Assembly (NCBI GenBank): GCA_025210745.1
Contig: JAOARC010000036.1
Coordinates: forward strand, 1 to 64,000
Length of the DNA stretch: 64,000 nucleotides
Direction: 5' to 3'
DNA from: Bacteriovoracaceae bacterium
GTDB lineage: Bacteria; Bdellovibrionota; Bacteriovoracia; Bacteriovoracales; Bacteriovoracaceae
Part shown: one piece after another, positions 54,171 to 62,633 of the stretch
How positions within the stretch are numbered: the first letter of the stretch is position 1
Layout: each line of letters begins with the position of its first letter
The notes under the pieces: generated by a model
The model's input: only the letters and a program-made list of their open reading frames with translations
Told to the model about the DNA's origin: nothing
Database searches by the model: none
Translations under genes and position numbers: made by a program

Positions 54171-55922
54171 TTGCAAGAAATTATAGACATTGTTTGTTCT
54201 TATGAGAAGGTAAGAAGTCATCTTGAAAAAAAGCCAGATGATAAAAAGAAAATAATAAAAATCATTAAAGAGATTAAAGGCGACTATAAGGAAAATGTCG
54301 TTGGAGCTGTTGCTAAATTTATAGATAAAACTTTTATGAAGTTATATGACGGAGTCAACTTAGATCTTCCCGACGGATTTGATATAAAAGAATTTCAAAA
54401 GAAATATCATCTTATCTTGTGTCCAAATCATCAGTCTCATGCAGACTATATAGCACTTCAATATATTCTTTATAAACACGGAAAAATTCCTGTTTATATT
54501 GCTGGAGGAATAAATATGAATATTTTTCCAGTTGGGGGTCTTTTTCGAAAAAGTGGAGCTTTTTTTATTAGGAGAAAGTTTGATGAAGATATTTATAAAA
54601 TTACTTTTCAGGGTTATATCTACTACCTTCTAAAAACAGATAAGGTTGTTGAGTTTTTCTTTGAGGGTGGAAGAACGAGAACGGGTAAATTATTGCCTCC
54701 AAGATATGGACTTTTTAGCATGTTACTTGATGCTCATAAAAAGTTTGATGATAAGAAACCACTTATGTTTATTCCTGTATCATTAGCGCATGAGATGATT
54801 CCTGAAGAAAGTGCTCATGCTAAGGAATTGAGTGGAAAGAAAAAAAAGAAAGAAACAACGGGACAGTTATTAAAAGTTTTTAAGTTAATGAATAAAAAAC
54901 TGGGAACTGTACATGTTAAATTTGGTGAAGGCATTGTTGTTGATGATTATGATGATTTAAAAAGTAAAACTCAAGAGCTGGCATTTGAATGCTTTAGAAG
55001 AGTTGGTAAGGGGATGCCTGTCACTCCAACATCATTATTGTCAATGGTATTATTAGATGATCCAAAAGGAGCACTTACTTGGAAACAAATATTAAAGAAA
55101 GCTTCACAAGTTTGTCTTTACTGTCATCATATGAAAATACCTTTAACGAAGTCTTTAGAAGCGGATTCATTTGAAGCAGCTCTTAAGAATTCAATGGATA
55201 TTTTTATTAATAATAAAAAAATATCTTTAATAAAAAGAGAAAAACTAAATCAAGTATTTTATGCAATTAATTCGGATTGTCGGATTCATTTACTATATCA
55301 TAAAAACATGATTCTACATCATTTTATTGTTCCTTGGGTTATTAATACAACATGGTTTAATATTTTTAATGGAACAATAAAAACGGAAAGTGATTTGATG
55401 TCTTATTTAAAGAAAAAAAGGACGGAGCTTAAGTATGAGTTCTATCTTCCTACAATAAAAGAGATGTTAAAAGAAACGCTTGATGTAATAGAGTATGCTT
55501 CTGGAGTAAAGGTTCATTCGTTAGAAGAAGCATTTAATATGAAGCCCCAAGAGTTATTTAATCTTGCAAAAAAGTTATCTCCTTTTGCGACAGCTTTAAC
55601 TTATATATTTGAAGCAAATTATATTGGAGCTTTGGCTGTAAGGTATCTTAATGATGAAATTTTTTCTCAGGATCGATATCTTCAAGTCTCTAAAGAGCTT
55701 TTTGATCTAGAGATAGATCATGGACGAGTTGTTAAATACCCTGAAAGTTTTAGTGTTCCTAAAATGCAAACAGTTTTAAAGCTCTTTATTGATAGAAAAG
55801 TTGTTGAAAAAACAGAAGTTGGTTATAAGGTTATCGATAAAGATCAAGCAGATGAATTGAGTGAAAAGTTTGTTTCGGATTTACATGACCAGCTAGCGCT
55901 TAATTTAAAAGTTACAAAATGA
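54171..55922 (+). CDS. PlsB-like glycerol-3-phosphate acyltransferase
   Basis: 583 residues from a TTG start preceded by TAGGA; no ATG in frame is nearer. Acyltransferase motifs: NHQSHADYIAL (H-x4-D, about 88), GAFFIRR (about 126), FFEGGRTRTGKL (about 165) and FIPVSLAHEMIPEE (about 203). This order is the PlsB/GPAT type, but the chain is shorter than E. coli PlsB (about 800). It likely makes lysophosphatidic acid at the inner membrane. The next gene overlaps by 4 bp (ATGA). Confidence 0.82.
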   Translation: MQEIIDIVCSYEKVRSHLEKKPDDKKKIIKIIKEIKGDYKENVVGAVAKFIDKTFMKLYDGVNLDLPDGFDIKEFQKKYHLILCPNHQSHADYIALQYILYKHGKIPVYIAGGINMNIFPVGGLFRKSGAFFIRRKFDEDIYKITFQGYIYYLLKTDKVVEFFFEGGRTRTGKLLPPRYGLFSMLLDAHKKFDDKKPLMFIPVSLAHEMIPEESAHAKELSGKKKKKETTGQLLKVFKLMNKKLGTVHVKFGEGIVVDDYDDLKSKTQELAFECFRRVGKGMPVTPTSLLSMVLLDDPKGALTWKQILKKASQVCLYCHHMKIPLTKSLEADSFEAALKNSMDIFINNKKISLIKREKLNQVFYAINSDCRIHLLYHKNMILHHFIVPWVINTTWFNIFNGTIKTESDLMSYLKKKRTELKYEFYLPTIKEMLKETLDVIEYASGVKVHSLEEAFNMKPQELFNLAKKLSPFATALTYIFEANYIGALAVRYLNDEIFSQDRYLQVSKELFDLEIDHGRVVKYPESFSVPKMQTVLKLFIDRKVVEKTEVGYKVIDKDQADELSEKFVSDLHDQLALNLKVTK

Positions 55923-56278
55923 TGAATAATAGAAGAATTATTTTTTCTCATTTAAAAGACACCTCTCATGTTATAGAGCAATATTCTTATTTAGATTCTT
56001 ATATAGAAAATAGTATTGATTTAGATTTTTATGACAATTCTTATGTTTTATATAAAAAAGGTAAGAATTTGTGTGTTGGAAGATTTATTCTTGGCTATGA
56101 TGTAGAGATATTTGAAAATTTTGAATATCTTGATATAAAATTTATTTCGACTGAGGATTGGAATAAAATTGACTCTTTTGAAAAGACATTTGAGATCCTA
56201 GAGAGTAATATGGCAATACTGCTTGACTTAAAAACGGGCAAGTATTGCAATATTGTATTGGAAATACTAAATAATTAA
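55919..56278 (+). CDS. Small acidic protein, unknown
   Basis: 119 residues, rich in Asp, Ile, Tyr and Asn, no signal or membrane segment. Not recognised. Coupled to the PlsB-like gene and 41 bp before infC, so it may share their transcript. Confidence 0.5.
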   Translation: MMNNRRIIFSHLKDTSHVIEQYSYLDSYIENSIDLDFYDNSYVLYKKGKNLCVGRFILGYDVEIFENFEYLDIKFISTEDWNKIDSFEKTFEILESNMAILLDLKTGKYCNIVLEILNN

Positions 56279-56308
56279 TATTATAAGGTATATAAGTTTA
56301 ATTAGCGT

Positions 56309-56319
56309 GGAGGTATCAC
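56309..56319 (+). promoter_or_regulatory. Ribosome binding site that fixes the AUC start of infC
   Basis: GGAGG (56309-56313) stands 6 bases before ATC (56320-56322), in the infC frame. No ATG, GTG or TTG in that frame lies between it and the conserved IF3 sequence. Confidence 0.75.
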
Positions 56320-56874
56320 ATCGCAAGAAATGACAGGGGCCATGGCCCTAAGAAAAATCAAGGACCAAGAGTAAACGATCAAATTAGAACACCTGAGGTA
56401 AGACTTATTGGTGATAAAGGAGATCAATATGGTGTTGTTACGATCGCCAAGGCAAATGATATTGCTAGAGAACAGGGTCTTGATTTAGTTGAAGTTTCTC
56501 CAAATGCTAAGCCACCGGTAATTAAGTTAATTGATTATGGTAAATTTAAGTATCAACAGCAGAAAAAAGCTTCTGAAGCTAAGAAAAAACAAGTAACAAT
56601 AACTGTAAAAGAAGTTAAGTTTAGACCTGGAATTGATATTGGCGATCTTAATGTTAAAATGAAAAGAGTTGTTAAGTTTATTGGGCAGGGCGACAAAGTT
56701 AAGATGTTGATGCAGTTTAGGGGCCGTGAAATGGCGCATAAAGAAATCGGTCTGGATAAATTTAAAGAAATTATCAATCAAGCTGTTGAGCAGACAGGAG
56801 CTGTTATTGAGGCACCTGTTAAGATGATGGGCAATAGAGCTATTGGTATGTTGGCTCCTGCAAAAAAATCTTAA
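56320..56874 (+). CDS. infC: Translation initiation factor IF-3 (AUC start)
   Basis: 184 residues from ATC. The first residues ARNDRGHGPKKNQGPRVNDQIRTPEVRLIGDKGDQYGVV, the linker YGKFKYQQQKKASEAKKKQ and the C-domain FRPGIDIGDLNVKMKRVVKF and GREMAHKEIG are IF3. It holds apart the ribosomal subunits and checks the start codon. In E. coli infC begins with AUU, which lets IF3 repress its own synthesis; AUC here should do the same. Any simple search for ATG/GTG/TTG would give only the last 71 residues. Followed by rpmI and rplT. Confidence 0.93.
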   Translation: MARNDRGHGPKKNQGPRVNDQIRTPEVRLIGDKGDQYGVVTIAKANDIAREQGLDLVEVSPNAKPPVIKLIDYGKFKYQQQKKASEAKKKQVTITVKEVKFRPGIDIGDLNVKMKRVVKFIGQGDKVKMLMQFRGREMAHKEIGLDKFKEIINQAVEQTGAVIEAPVKMMGNRAIGMLAPAKKS

Positions 56875-56968
56875 AAAATTTCATTAAAATTCTTTAACTA
56901 TCTATTTTCATATGGTATCTACATATACTCAATTTTGCTAAATTTTGAATTTTTTTAGGAGATATATA

Positions 56969-57169
56969 ATGTCAAAGATGAAGACTAAAAGAGCTGTTGC
57001 GAAAAGAATTAGAGTAACGGCTAAAGGTAAAGTAAAAATTAAAAAGGCTAACTTAAGACACATCCTTACTAAAAAGGAGCAGTCTAATAAAAGAAATGCT
57101 AGAAAAGCAGGATATTTAGTACCAACTGATGCTAAAAATATGCTTAAATGCGCACCTTACTTAAAGTAA
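56969..57169 (+). CDS. rpmI: 50S ribosomal protein L35
   Basis: 66 residues from the ATG at 56969 (MSKMKTKRAVAKRIRV), preceded by AGGAG; the frame runs 8 codons further upstream without a good ribosome site. TAKGKVKIKKANLRHILTKK is typical. Second gene of infC-rpmI-rplT. Confidence 0.95.
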   Translation: MSKMKTKRAVAKRIRVTAKGKVKIKKANLRHILTKKEQSNKRNARKAGYLVPTDAKNMLKCAPYLK

Positions 57170-57257
57170 TATTAATTAAAAACTAGAATGTATTTTGCAA
57201 TAGCAGTGCTCGTAAAAAAGATTATATCTTTGCCTGACTGTTCAAAAAGGAGAAAAA

Positions 57258-57602
57258 ATGTCTAGAGTAAAACGTGGTTTTAAAGCCAGAAGAAGAAGAA
57301 ACAAAATTTTAAAGCTTGCTAAGGGTTTTCACTTTGATAGGAGAACTAAGTATAAGCATACAGCTGAAACTGTTAAATGAGCCTTACATAACATGTATAA
57401 AGGAAGAAGAATCCTTAAAAGAGACATGAGAAGGCTTTGGATTACAAGAATTAGCGCAGCTTCAAAAGTAGTAGGTACATCTTACTCAAAGTTTATGAAC
57501 TCTCTTAAGAAGAATAATATTAAGCTTAATAGAAAAATGTTAGCTGATATTGCTGCTAGAGACTTTGATGGATTTAAAGCTATTTTTGAATCTACAAAAT
57601 AA
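57258..57602 (+). CDS. rplT: 50S ribosomal protein L20 with in-frame UGA at codon 41
   Basis: ATG 57258 with AAGGAG before. Reading straight gives MSRVKRGFKARRRRNKILKLAKGFHFDRRTKY... to VK, then TGA (57378-57380), then ALHNMYKGRRILKRDMRRLWITRISAASKVVGTSY... to TAA at 57600. Both parts are normal L20, and total length (114 with the UGA position) is normal. At the UGA site L20 usually has Arg, Lys or His, so AGA/CGA to TGA is one base change. TGA is a true stop elsewhere in this window. Essential ribosome assembly protein; also represses its operon in known cases. Sequence error, mutation or readthrough must be told apart. A terminator follows. Confidence 0.85.
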
Positions 57603-57622
57603 CTAAATTAAAAAAGTCAGAT

Positions 57623-57662
57623 AAAAGGCCCATATTTTTTTTAATATGGGCCTTTTTTTTTT
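57623..57662 (+). terminator. Terminator of infC-rpmI-rplT
   Basis: Arms AAAAGGCCCATATT and AATATGGGCCTTTT, T-rich loop, then a long T run. Confidence 0.93.
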
Positions 57663-57689
57663 GCACCTATTCAAAATGTCTGCTAACCT
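57661..57689 (+). promoter_or_regulatory. Possible ihfA promoter
   Basis: -35 TTGCAC (57661-57666), 17-bp spacer, -10 TAACCT (57684-57689), just after the terminator. Confidence 0.35.
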
Positions 57690-57731
57690 ATTAATAAGAC
57701 GTAAATGTTTATTAATATCATGGAGGATATA

Positions 57732-58133
57732 ATGAGCGTCACAAAAGCAGATATTATTGAAAAGGTTTATAAGGAAGCTGGATTTTCTAAGAAGGAAGCT
57801 TCTGATCTGGTGGATCTTGTATTTAAAGTGATAAAAGATACATTATCTCGTGGAGAAAAAGTAAAAATTAGTGGCTTTGGAAACTTTTCGATTAGAGATA
57901 AGGCAACAAGAGTTGGTCGAAACCCTCAAACTGGTGAAGCTATGAATATTTCTGCTAGAAGAGTTTTAACTTTTAAACCATCTCAGATTTTAAAAGAAGA
58001 TGTGACTGAGAGATTTAAACATAGAATTGATGATAAAGGCAAAGAGGATAAGGCGATACCTCCAAAAGATGGTAAGCCAAGAGCACTTAGTAGTGTTATT
58101 GGTAATCTTGATAACTTTGAGGACTTAGATTAG
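57732..58133 (+). CDS. ihfA: Integration host factor alpha-like (HU/IHF family)
   Basis: 133 residues from ATG 57732, chosen because GGAGG is 5 bases before. TKADIIEKVYKEAGFSKKEA, GEKVKISGFGNFSIRDKATRVGRNPQTGEAMNI (with the DNA-bending Pro) and RRVLTFKPSQ match IHF-alpha. A 40-residue charged tail (KHRIDDKGKEDKAIPPKDGK...) is longer than usual. Place before a MerR-type gene and after rplT matches the pheST-ihfA-merR order, although pheST is absent here. Confidence 0.88.
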   Translation: MSVTKADIIEKVYKEAGFSKKEASDLVDLVFKVIKDTLSRGEKVKISGFGNFSIRDKATRVGRNPQTGEAMNISARRVLTFKPSQILKEDVTERFKHRIDDKGKEDKAIPPKDGKPRALSSVIGNLDNFEDLD

Positions 58134-58134
58134 T

Positions 58135-58611
58135 ATGAGCTTTGAAGTATATAATGAATCAAAAGATTTTTATACTTTTGCAGAGGTTATTTCAATAACA
58201 TCAATAAAACCTTATGTTTTAAGATTTTGGGAATCGGAGTTTGAGCAAATAAACTCAAAGGTTTTAGATGATGGCTCTAAGGTTTATTCTGAGAATTCAT
58301 TGTCTTCTATAAAAATCATTAAGGATTTGTTATTTAGTCAAAAAATGTCCATTCCAAAAGCGAAAATATTTTTGGATAAAAAAGTAGGGGCTGAAGATAT
58401 CTCTACTTTAGACGAAAAGAAAGTTTCTTTAAAAGAAAGATTGGGCACTAGTATGCAAGAGCAAGATAATGTATTTTTTGTTCAACCACCCATGATTAGC
58501 CAAATTTCAGGAAATAAAAATATTGATCTTAGAAAGATTGTAAGTGTGCGAATGAGGCTACAATCAACTTTAGAAAAATTAAGTGATTTAGAGGTCCAGC
58601 TTAATTTGTAG
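58135..58611 (+). CDS. MerR-family transcription regulator
   Basis: 158 residues. N-terminal winged helix (YTFAEVISITSIKPYVLRFWESEFEQI; KVYSENSLSSIKIIKDLL), then helices; no cysteines for metal, so not a metal sensor. This is the MerR-like gene usually found after ihfA, of unknown role. It starts 1 bp after the ihfA stop; its last 24 bp overlap ispA on the other strand. Confidence 0.88.
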   Translation: MSFEVYNESKDFYTFAEVISITSIKPYVLRFWESEFEQINSKVLDDGSKVYSENSLSSIKIIKDLLFSQKMSIPKAKIFLDKKVGAEDISTLDEKKVSLKERLGTSMQEQDNVFFVQPPMISQISGNKNIDLRKIVSVRMRLQSTLEKLSDLEVQLNL

Positions 58612-59463
58612 GTTAGGTAAAAACCTTTTTATTAGTTCTTTGTTATTATCTATTTTATTTATTATTTTTAATGTGTATGCATTTAAAAATCTTTTTAAAT
58701 TATTCAAATTCTTGTAATTAAGTTCATCTTGCATATGTCTATTGAGTTTTTCTAAGGTTTCAAGAATATCTTGAGCGTTAAATTTCAAAAATGGATTGAT
58801 GTCTTTTTCATGCTCAGATATGCTATTATCAATAAGTTCAGACAAATCATCGAGTAGCTGAAATATTATGCCTGCATTTTTTGTTATATTTTGTAATATT
58901 TTCTGATCAATTTTCTTATCTAAAATAATATTGGCGCAAAGTAAGCTAGCACTAAAAAGATTAGATGTTTTTAGTGTATGGATTCTTAGTATATCCTCAA
59001 AGTCTTTTTCTTTTTCTTGTTGAAGATCGAGGTATTGTCCTAGAATAAGACCATTTGCACCACAAAGCTTACTAAATTGTGTGATAAGTTCGGATAAAGA
59101 GTCAGATTTAATATGAGCTAGAATTTCATAACTTAGATTAAGTAGTGCATCTCCTGCTAATATGGCAGATGCTTCATTATATTTTTTATGAGAACTAAAT
59201 CTTCCTCTTCTATAATCATCATTATCCATTGCTGGCAGATCATCATGAATTAAAGTATAAGTATGATGAACCTCTATAGCACATTTAAGGTAGAACAAAT
59301 TTTTATTCTCAGGTTGATTTAAATCTTTTGCAAACTCTTGTATAAGATTTGAACGAAAATACTTTCCACCTGGAAAAAGACTGTATTTTAAAATACTTTT
59401 TAGTTCTTGGTCCTGTATAAGCTCATTTATAAAAGACTTAAATTGTTCTTCAAAGTTATTCAT
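58588..59463 (-). CDS. ispA: Polyprenyl (farnesyl/geranyl) diphosphate synthase
   Basis: 291 residues. First Asp-rich motif IHDDLPAMDNDDYRRG (about 93-107) with the FPPS-type insertion; the second is degenerate, QLLDDLSELID (about 206-216) instead of DDxxD. GGKYFRSNL at the N-terminus binds isopentenyl diphosphate. It makes short-chain prenyl diphosphates in the cytosol. Overlaps gspN by 8 bp, so translated with the secretion operon. Confidence 0.88.
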   Translation of the reverse strand: MNNFEEQFKSFINELIQDQELKSILKYSLFPGGKYFRSNLIQEFAKDLNQPENKNLFYLKCAIEVHHTYTLIHDDLPAMDNDDYRRGRFSSHKKYNEASAILAGDALLNLSYEILAHIKSDSLSELITQFSKLCGANGLILGQYLDLQQEKEKDFEDILRIHTLKTSNLFSASLLCANIILDKKIDQKILQNITKNAGIIFQLLDDLSELIDNSISEHEKDINPFLKFNAQDILETLEKLNRHMQDELNYKNLNNLKRFLNAYTLKIINKIDNNKELIKRFLPNLQIKLDL

Positions 59464-60379
59464 TTTTTCTTGGAGACTTTATGTTTTGAATTGTCAGAGG
59501 ACCTTTTATTTCCAATTGATAAAAATTATCTTTTTTATCAAATTTTTTCATTATCATATCTATGATCATATATTTTTGAATAAAATTTGAGCTAAAAGCA
59601 ACTTCACCTCTTAAATCAGCATTTGAATATTGAAAGTTTCTCATGTTTGGTACAATCTTTCCTTTAAAGTTTGATCTGATAGGGGAATTTAAATCTCCTA
59701 GTACAAAGTCTTTAATGATAAGGTCTTTCTTTTTCATATTGGCTCTTAGTAGCAGTTGATTTATGGGTAAGCTAGATAATTTAAAGCCACTTATATTTTG
59801 TGGTAAAAAGTTTAAGTCTTTAGATCTGATATTTAAGTTTAAGTTATTAATTTTTTGATTCATCATAGAGAGCTTGGCATCAATCTTAATTTTTCCAGAA
59901 GCTTTTATTTGAGGAAAGTCTTCTCTTAGTCTCTCTAGTATTAGAGAATTATTTTGAAGGTTAACAAGAATTTCTTTAAATCCTATTGTTGTTAAAGCGT
60001 GAAAATTATTCCCAAGAAGATTTGTTTCTATTTTAAAGTGAGGGCCTAGTGGAGAAAAAGTAAAACCTCTAAAGTTTATATGAGTATTTTTGACGATAAG
60101 ATCTTTTCCAAAACTTCCAAAGCATCTTCTAGGAACGGATATTTTTTTTATGATAGCTTTAGGCATAAAAAGTTCGAACTGTATTTGTTCTACTTTCAAA
60201 GGACATCCTGGCATTTTATAGGCCATATCAACAATAGTACTTTTAATACTGCGAGAAATAGGAAAATAAAGAATAAACGTAATGATAAAAATGACAGAGG
60301 TTATTGTAATCCATTTAAAAGCTCCGAGCTTAGGTAGACTATAATTCACATTTTCTAGAGAGTCTTCTTTTTTACTCAT
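59456..60379 (-). CDS. gspN: Type II secretion system protein GspN (deltaproteobacterial type)
   Basis: 307 residues. One membrane helix (WITITSVIFIITFILYFPI), then a beta-rich periplasmic domain with repeated patterns (VKNTHINFRGF; NNLNLNIRSKDLNFLP; LIIKDFVLGDLNSPI) as in AsmA/GspN proteins. Position after gspM and pattern support GspN. Its role is unclear in general; it is thought to contact the outer-membrane side of the system. Confidence 0.78.
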   Translation of the reverse strand: MSKKEDSLENVNYSLPKLGAFKWITITSVIFIITFILYFPISRSIKSTIVDMAYKMPGCPLKVEQIQFELFMPKAIIKKISVPRRCFGSFGKDLIVKNTHINFRGFTFSPLGPHFKIETNLLGNNFHALTTIGFKEILVNLQNNSLILERLREDFPQIKASGKIKIDAKLSMMNQKINNLNLNIRSKDLNFLPQNISGFKLSSLPINQLLLRANMKKKDLIIKDFVLGDLNSPIRSNFKGKIVPNMRNFQYSNADLRGEVAFSSNFIQKYMIIDMIMKKFDKKDNFYQLEIKGPLTIQNIKSPRKNE

Positions 60380-61004
60380 TTGTGTTTTCCAAAGCTTTGC
60401 TAAAGTAATGAACGCTCATAATTCCTCTGAGCATTGAGCTTTCTTGATCTTTTTGGATATTAATTTCATCGATACGAACTTTGCTTTTTCGTGTAAACTG
60501 AATAAGAGAGTTAAAAAGTTCTTCATTGGATAAGTTATCAAATTTAATATCTGCTTTAATCTTTGTGATAAGAGAAGCCTGTTCTGTTTTTTCAAAGCCA
60601 CTCATTTTTATTTTACTAGCATCGACACCTGCAATATTTAAAAGACCTGTTATTTTAGATTTGAATGAGCCTTCGGAGTCCACAAATGAATCTCCAAAGT
60701 AAACTCTCGATAGACTTCGAACGGAGGACTTTGCCTGTATTAAGGAGTTAGCTTTCGTTATAATACTTGTTCTTAGATCTAGCTGTGCCTGTGCGTTTGA
60801 GTTACTTTTCATAAAAAGTAGTACAATTAAAAGAGGTATTATTATAACACTCATGACACTTATATGCTTTATAATCTTTTGCTGTGAATCTTCTAATCCT
60901 GAGTAGAAGTCTAGAAACTTATTATATCCAGTGGATGTTTGAACTTTCTCAAGATTATTGAAAAGAGCTTTATCAATTTTCTTCATTAAGCTAGGAATTT
61001 TCAT
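60372..61004 (-). CDS. gspM: Type II secretion system protein GspM
   Basis: 210 residues. One membrane helix (HISVMSVIIIPLLIVLLFM, about 44-62), then a coiled and a small alpha/beta domain (AGVDASKIKMSGFEK; IDEINIQK) like GspM/PilO. It binds GspL in the inner membrane. Overlaps gspL by 4 bp and gspN by 8 bp. Confidence 0.85.
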   Translation of the reverse strand: MKIPSLMKKIDKALFNNLEKVQTSTGYNKFLDFYSGLEDSQQKIIKHISVMSVIIIPLLIVLLFMKSNSNAQAQLDLRTSIITKANSLIQAKSSVRSLSRVYFGDSFVDSEGSFKSKITGLLNIAGVDASKIKMSGFEKTEQASLITKIKADIKFDNLSNEELFNSLIQFTRKSKVRIDEINIQKDQESSMLRGIMSVHYFSKALENTNE

Positions 61005-62584
61005 AGATTATCACTTCCACTTACTTTAAACCTTTTATTTTCAAGGTCTATATCAGTTGATAAATTTGTAATATTAGAACTTTTAAAAATATTGCTTAAT
61101 TCTTTAGCTTCTTTTTCATTTTTTATACTGAATATGGCAACAAAGTCTCCTTGAGAAAGAGCTTGAAAGCTTCTTAGTTCAAAGTCTGTTCCTCCTACAA
61201 GATTTGCTAAAAGCTCTAGGCTTGCAATTGAGTTTGTATTAACAGCAGATTGAACGAGTTTAACTTCTTGTTTTATTTCTTTAAGTTTTCTATTTATCTT
61301 TTTTTGAACGACTTTTGGGTTTCTTTTAAACTTTCTTCTTAGTTTTTTATTTATTCCAAGAGTAGGATTTTTTAATAGTTTTGATGCTTTTACATTTACA
61401 TCTTTTATTTCATTATTAATAGCAACTCTCTGTACTATAACTGAGATCATTATAATAAGAAATAAAGAAGCTGCTCTTATACCAACAAACCCTAAGGTAT
61501 GAATTGGAAATGAATTTGTTGTTCCGATGGCATAATTTCCAGATAGAAGATTTGCCAATCTCGATTTTGTCATAGAGGCTTGGCTTAATATATTAGCATT
61601 TGAAAAATTATTTCTGAACTCATTATTATTATTCAGAGCATTTGCATTGACATTGATATAACTATCTAGATGACTTACTTTTACTTGAAGTTGTTGTGCA
61701 AGGTAGTGTTCAATATTTTTTATATTCGAGCTACCACCAGTTATATATATATGTTCTATTTGTATCCCATATTTTACTCTAAAACCAACATCCCACCTTT
61801 TAAATTCATTTATTAAGGGAGCAAGTGTATTATGCATAAGATCAGCAAAGTGTTTTTGATCTTTGTTTACACTGTCTTTTTGAGAGTCAGTTAAAACAAA
61901 GGCATTTTTATGTTTATATGAGCTAGCTTCATTTATTGAAATTTTGTATTGTTGGCAGATAGCTTCATTTATTGTTCGGCCGGCAATGAAACTGGTATGG
62001 CTGGATACAAGGTTGTTTTTGCTAAAAAAGTAACCCTTTGTCGTTGTATGGCCAATATCCAAAATACAGTAGACTTGATGATCAATATCAGAGTTAGACT
62101 TGATAAATGCTTCTAAAGAAGAAATATCTGAAGTTAAAACTTTTGGAGTCATTTTATATTCATTTATTTTGCCAAAAAATTGATCGAAGTCATCTTTTTT
62201 AGAGATATTAACAAGAGCTCTAGAGGTTTTCTTTCCAATATCAATAGAGCTAGTAAAGTGCGCATGAGATAAGCTATATGGTAAATCACTTTCTAGTTGA
62301 AAGGGAAGCATTTGGCTTGCTTTTTTTCTATTGTTAACAGGAAGTGAAAGTATCCTTGAGGTTAAAATGGTTGATGGACTGATTACATAAAGATTAAATT
62401 CTTCTTCGATATTTTGAAGATAGTCATGAACAATTTTAAGAGCACGATCTTCATAGTTATTAATATCATCACTTTGTTCGATTACAACTTCATGATTTGA
62501 AATATACTTAATTTTCTTCTTTTCAATAACAAAAGTAAGAAGTTTAACTGAATAGGAACCTAGGTCTACTGATATATTTAACAT
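61001..62584 (-). CDS. gspL: Type II secretion system protein GspL (PilM-like actin fold)
   Basis: 527 residues. Cytoplasmic actin-like domain (ISVDLGSYSVKLLTFVI; CILDIGHTTTKGYFF; IYITGGSSNIKNIEHYL), one membrane helix (GIRAASLFLIIMISVIVQ, about 370) and a periplasmic ferredoxin-like part with a Lys-rich coil (NPTLGINKKLRRKFKRNPK). It recruits the GspE ATPase and binds GspM. The longer chain than in E. coli type systems (about 400) is in the Lys-rich region. Confidence 0.85.
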   Translation of the reverse strand: MLNISVDLGSYSVKLLTFVIEKKKIKYISNHEVVIEQSDDINNYEDRALKIVHDYLQNIEEEFNLYVISPSTILTSRILSLPVNNRKKASQMLPFQLESDLPYSLSHAHFTSSIDIGKKTSRALVNISKKDDFDQFFGKINEYKMTPKVLTSDISSLEAFIKSNSDIDHQVYCILDIGHTTTKGYFFSKNNLVSSHTSFIAGRTINEAICQQYKISINEASSYKHKNAFVLTDSQKDSVNKDQKHFADLMHNTLAPLINEFKRWDVGFRVKYGIQIEHIYITGGSSNIKNIEHYLAQQLQVKVSHLDSYINVNANALNNNNEFRNNFSNANILSQASMTKSRLANLLSGNYAIGTTNSFPIHTLGFVGIRAASLFLIIMISVIVQRVAINNEIKDVNVKASKLLKNPTLGINKKLRRKFKRNPKVVQKKINRKLKEIKQEVKLVQSAVNTNSIASLELLANLVGGTDFELRSFQALSQGDFVAIFSIKNEKEAKELSNIFKSSNITNLSTDIDLENKRFKVSGSDNL

Positions 62585-62633
62585 AGAAATATTTTATGCA
62601 ATTAGTTGTAAAATGACTAGAAATTATACGTAA

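Noticed and set aside
57170-57257. L20-binding leader between rpmI and rplT
   Set aside because: A short AGCAGTGCT palindrome is present, but nothing like the known L20 pseudoknot could be made out by eye.
57378-57410. Selenocysteine insertion at the rplT UGA
   Set aside because: The bases after TGA form only a poor hairpin with mismatches, and L20 has no use for selenocysteine at this place.
57258-57602. Genetic code in which UGA codes an amino acid
   Set aside because: TGA ends dctP, gshA and the PlsB-like gene in ATGA overlaps, and no other core gene here has an internal TGA.
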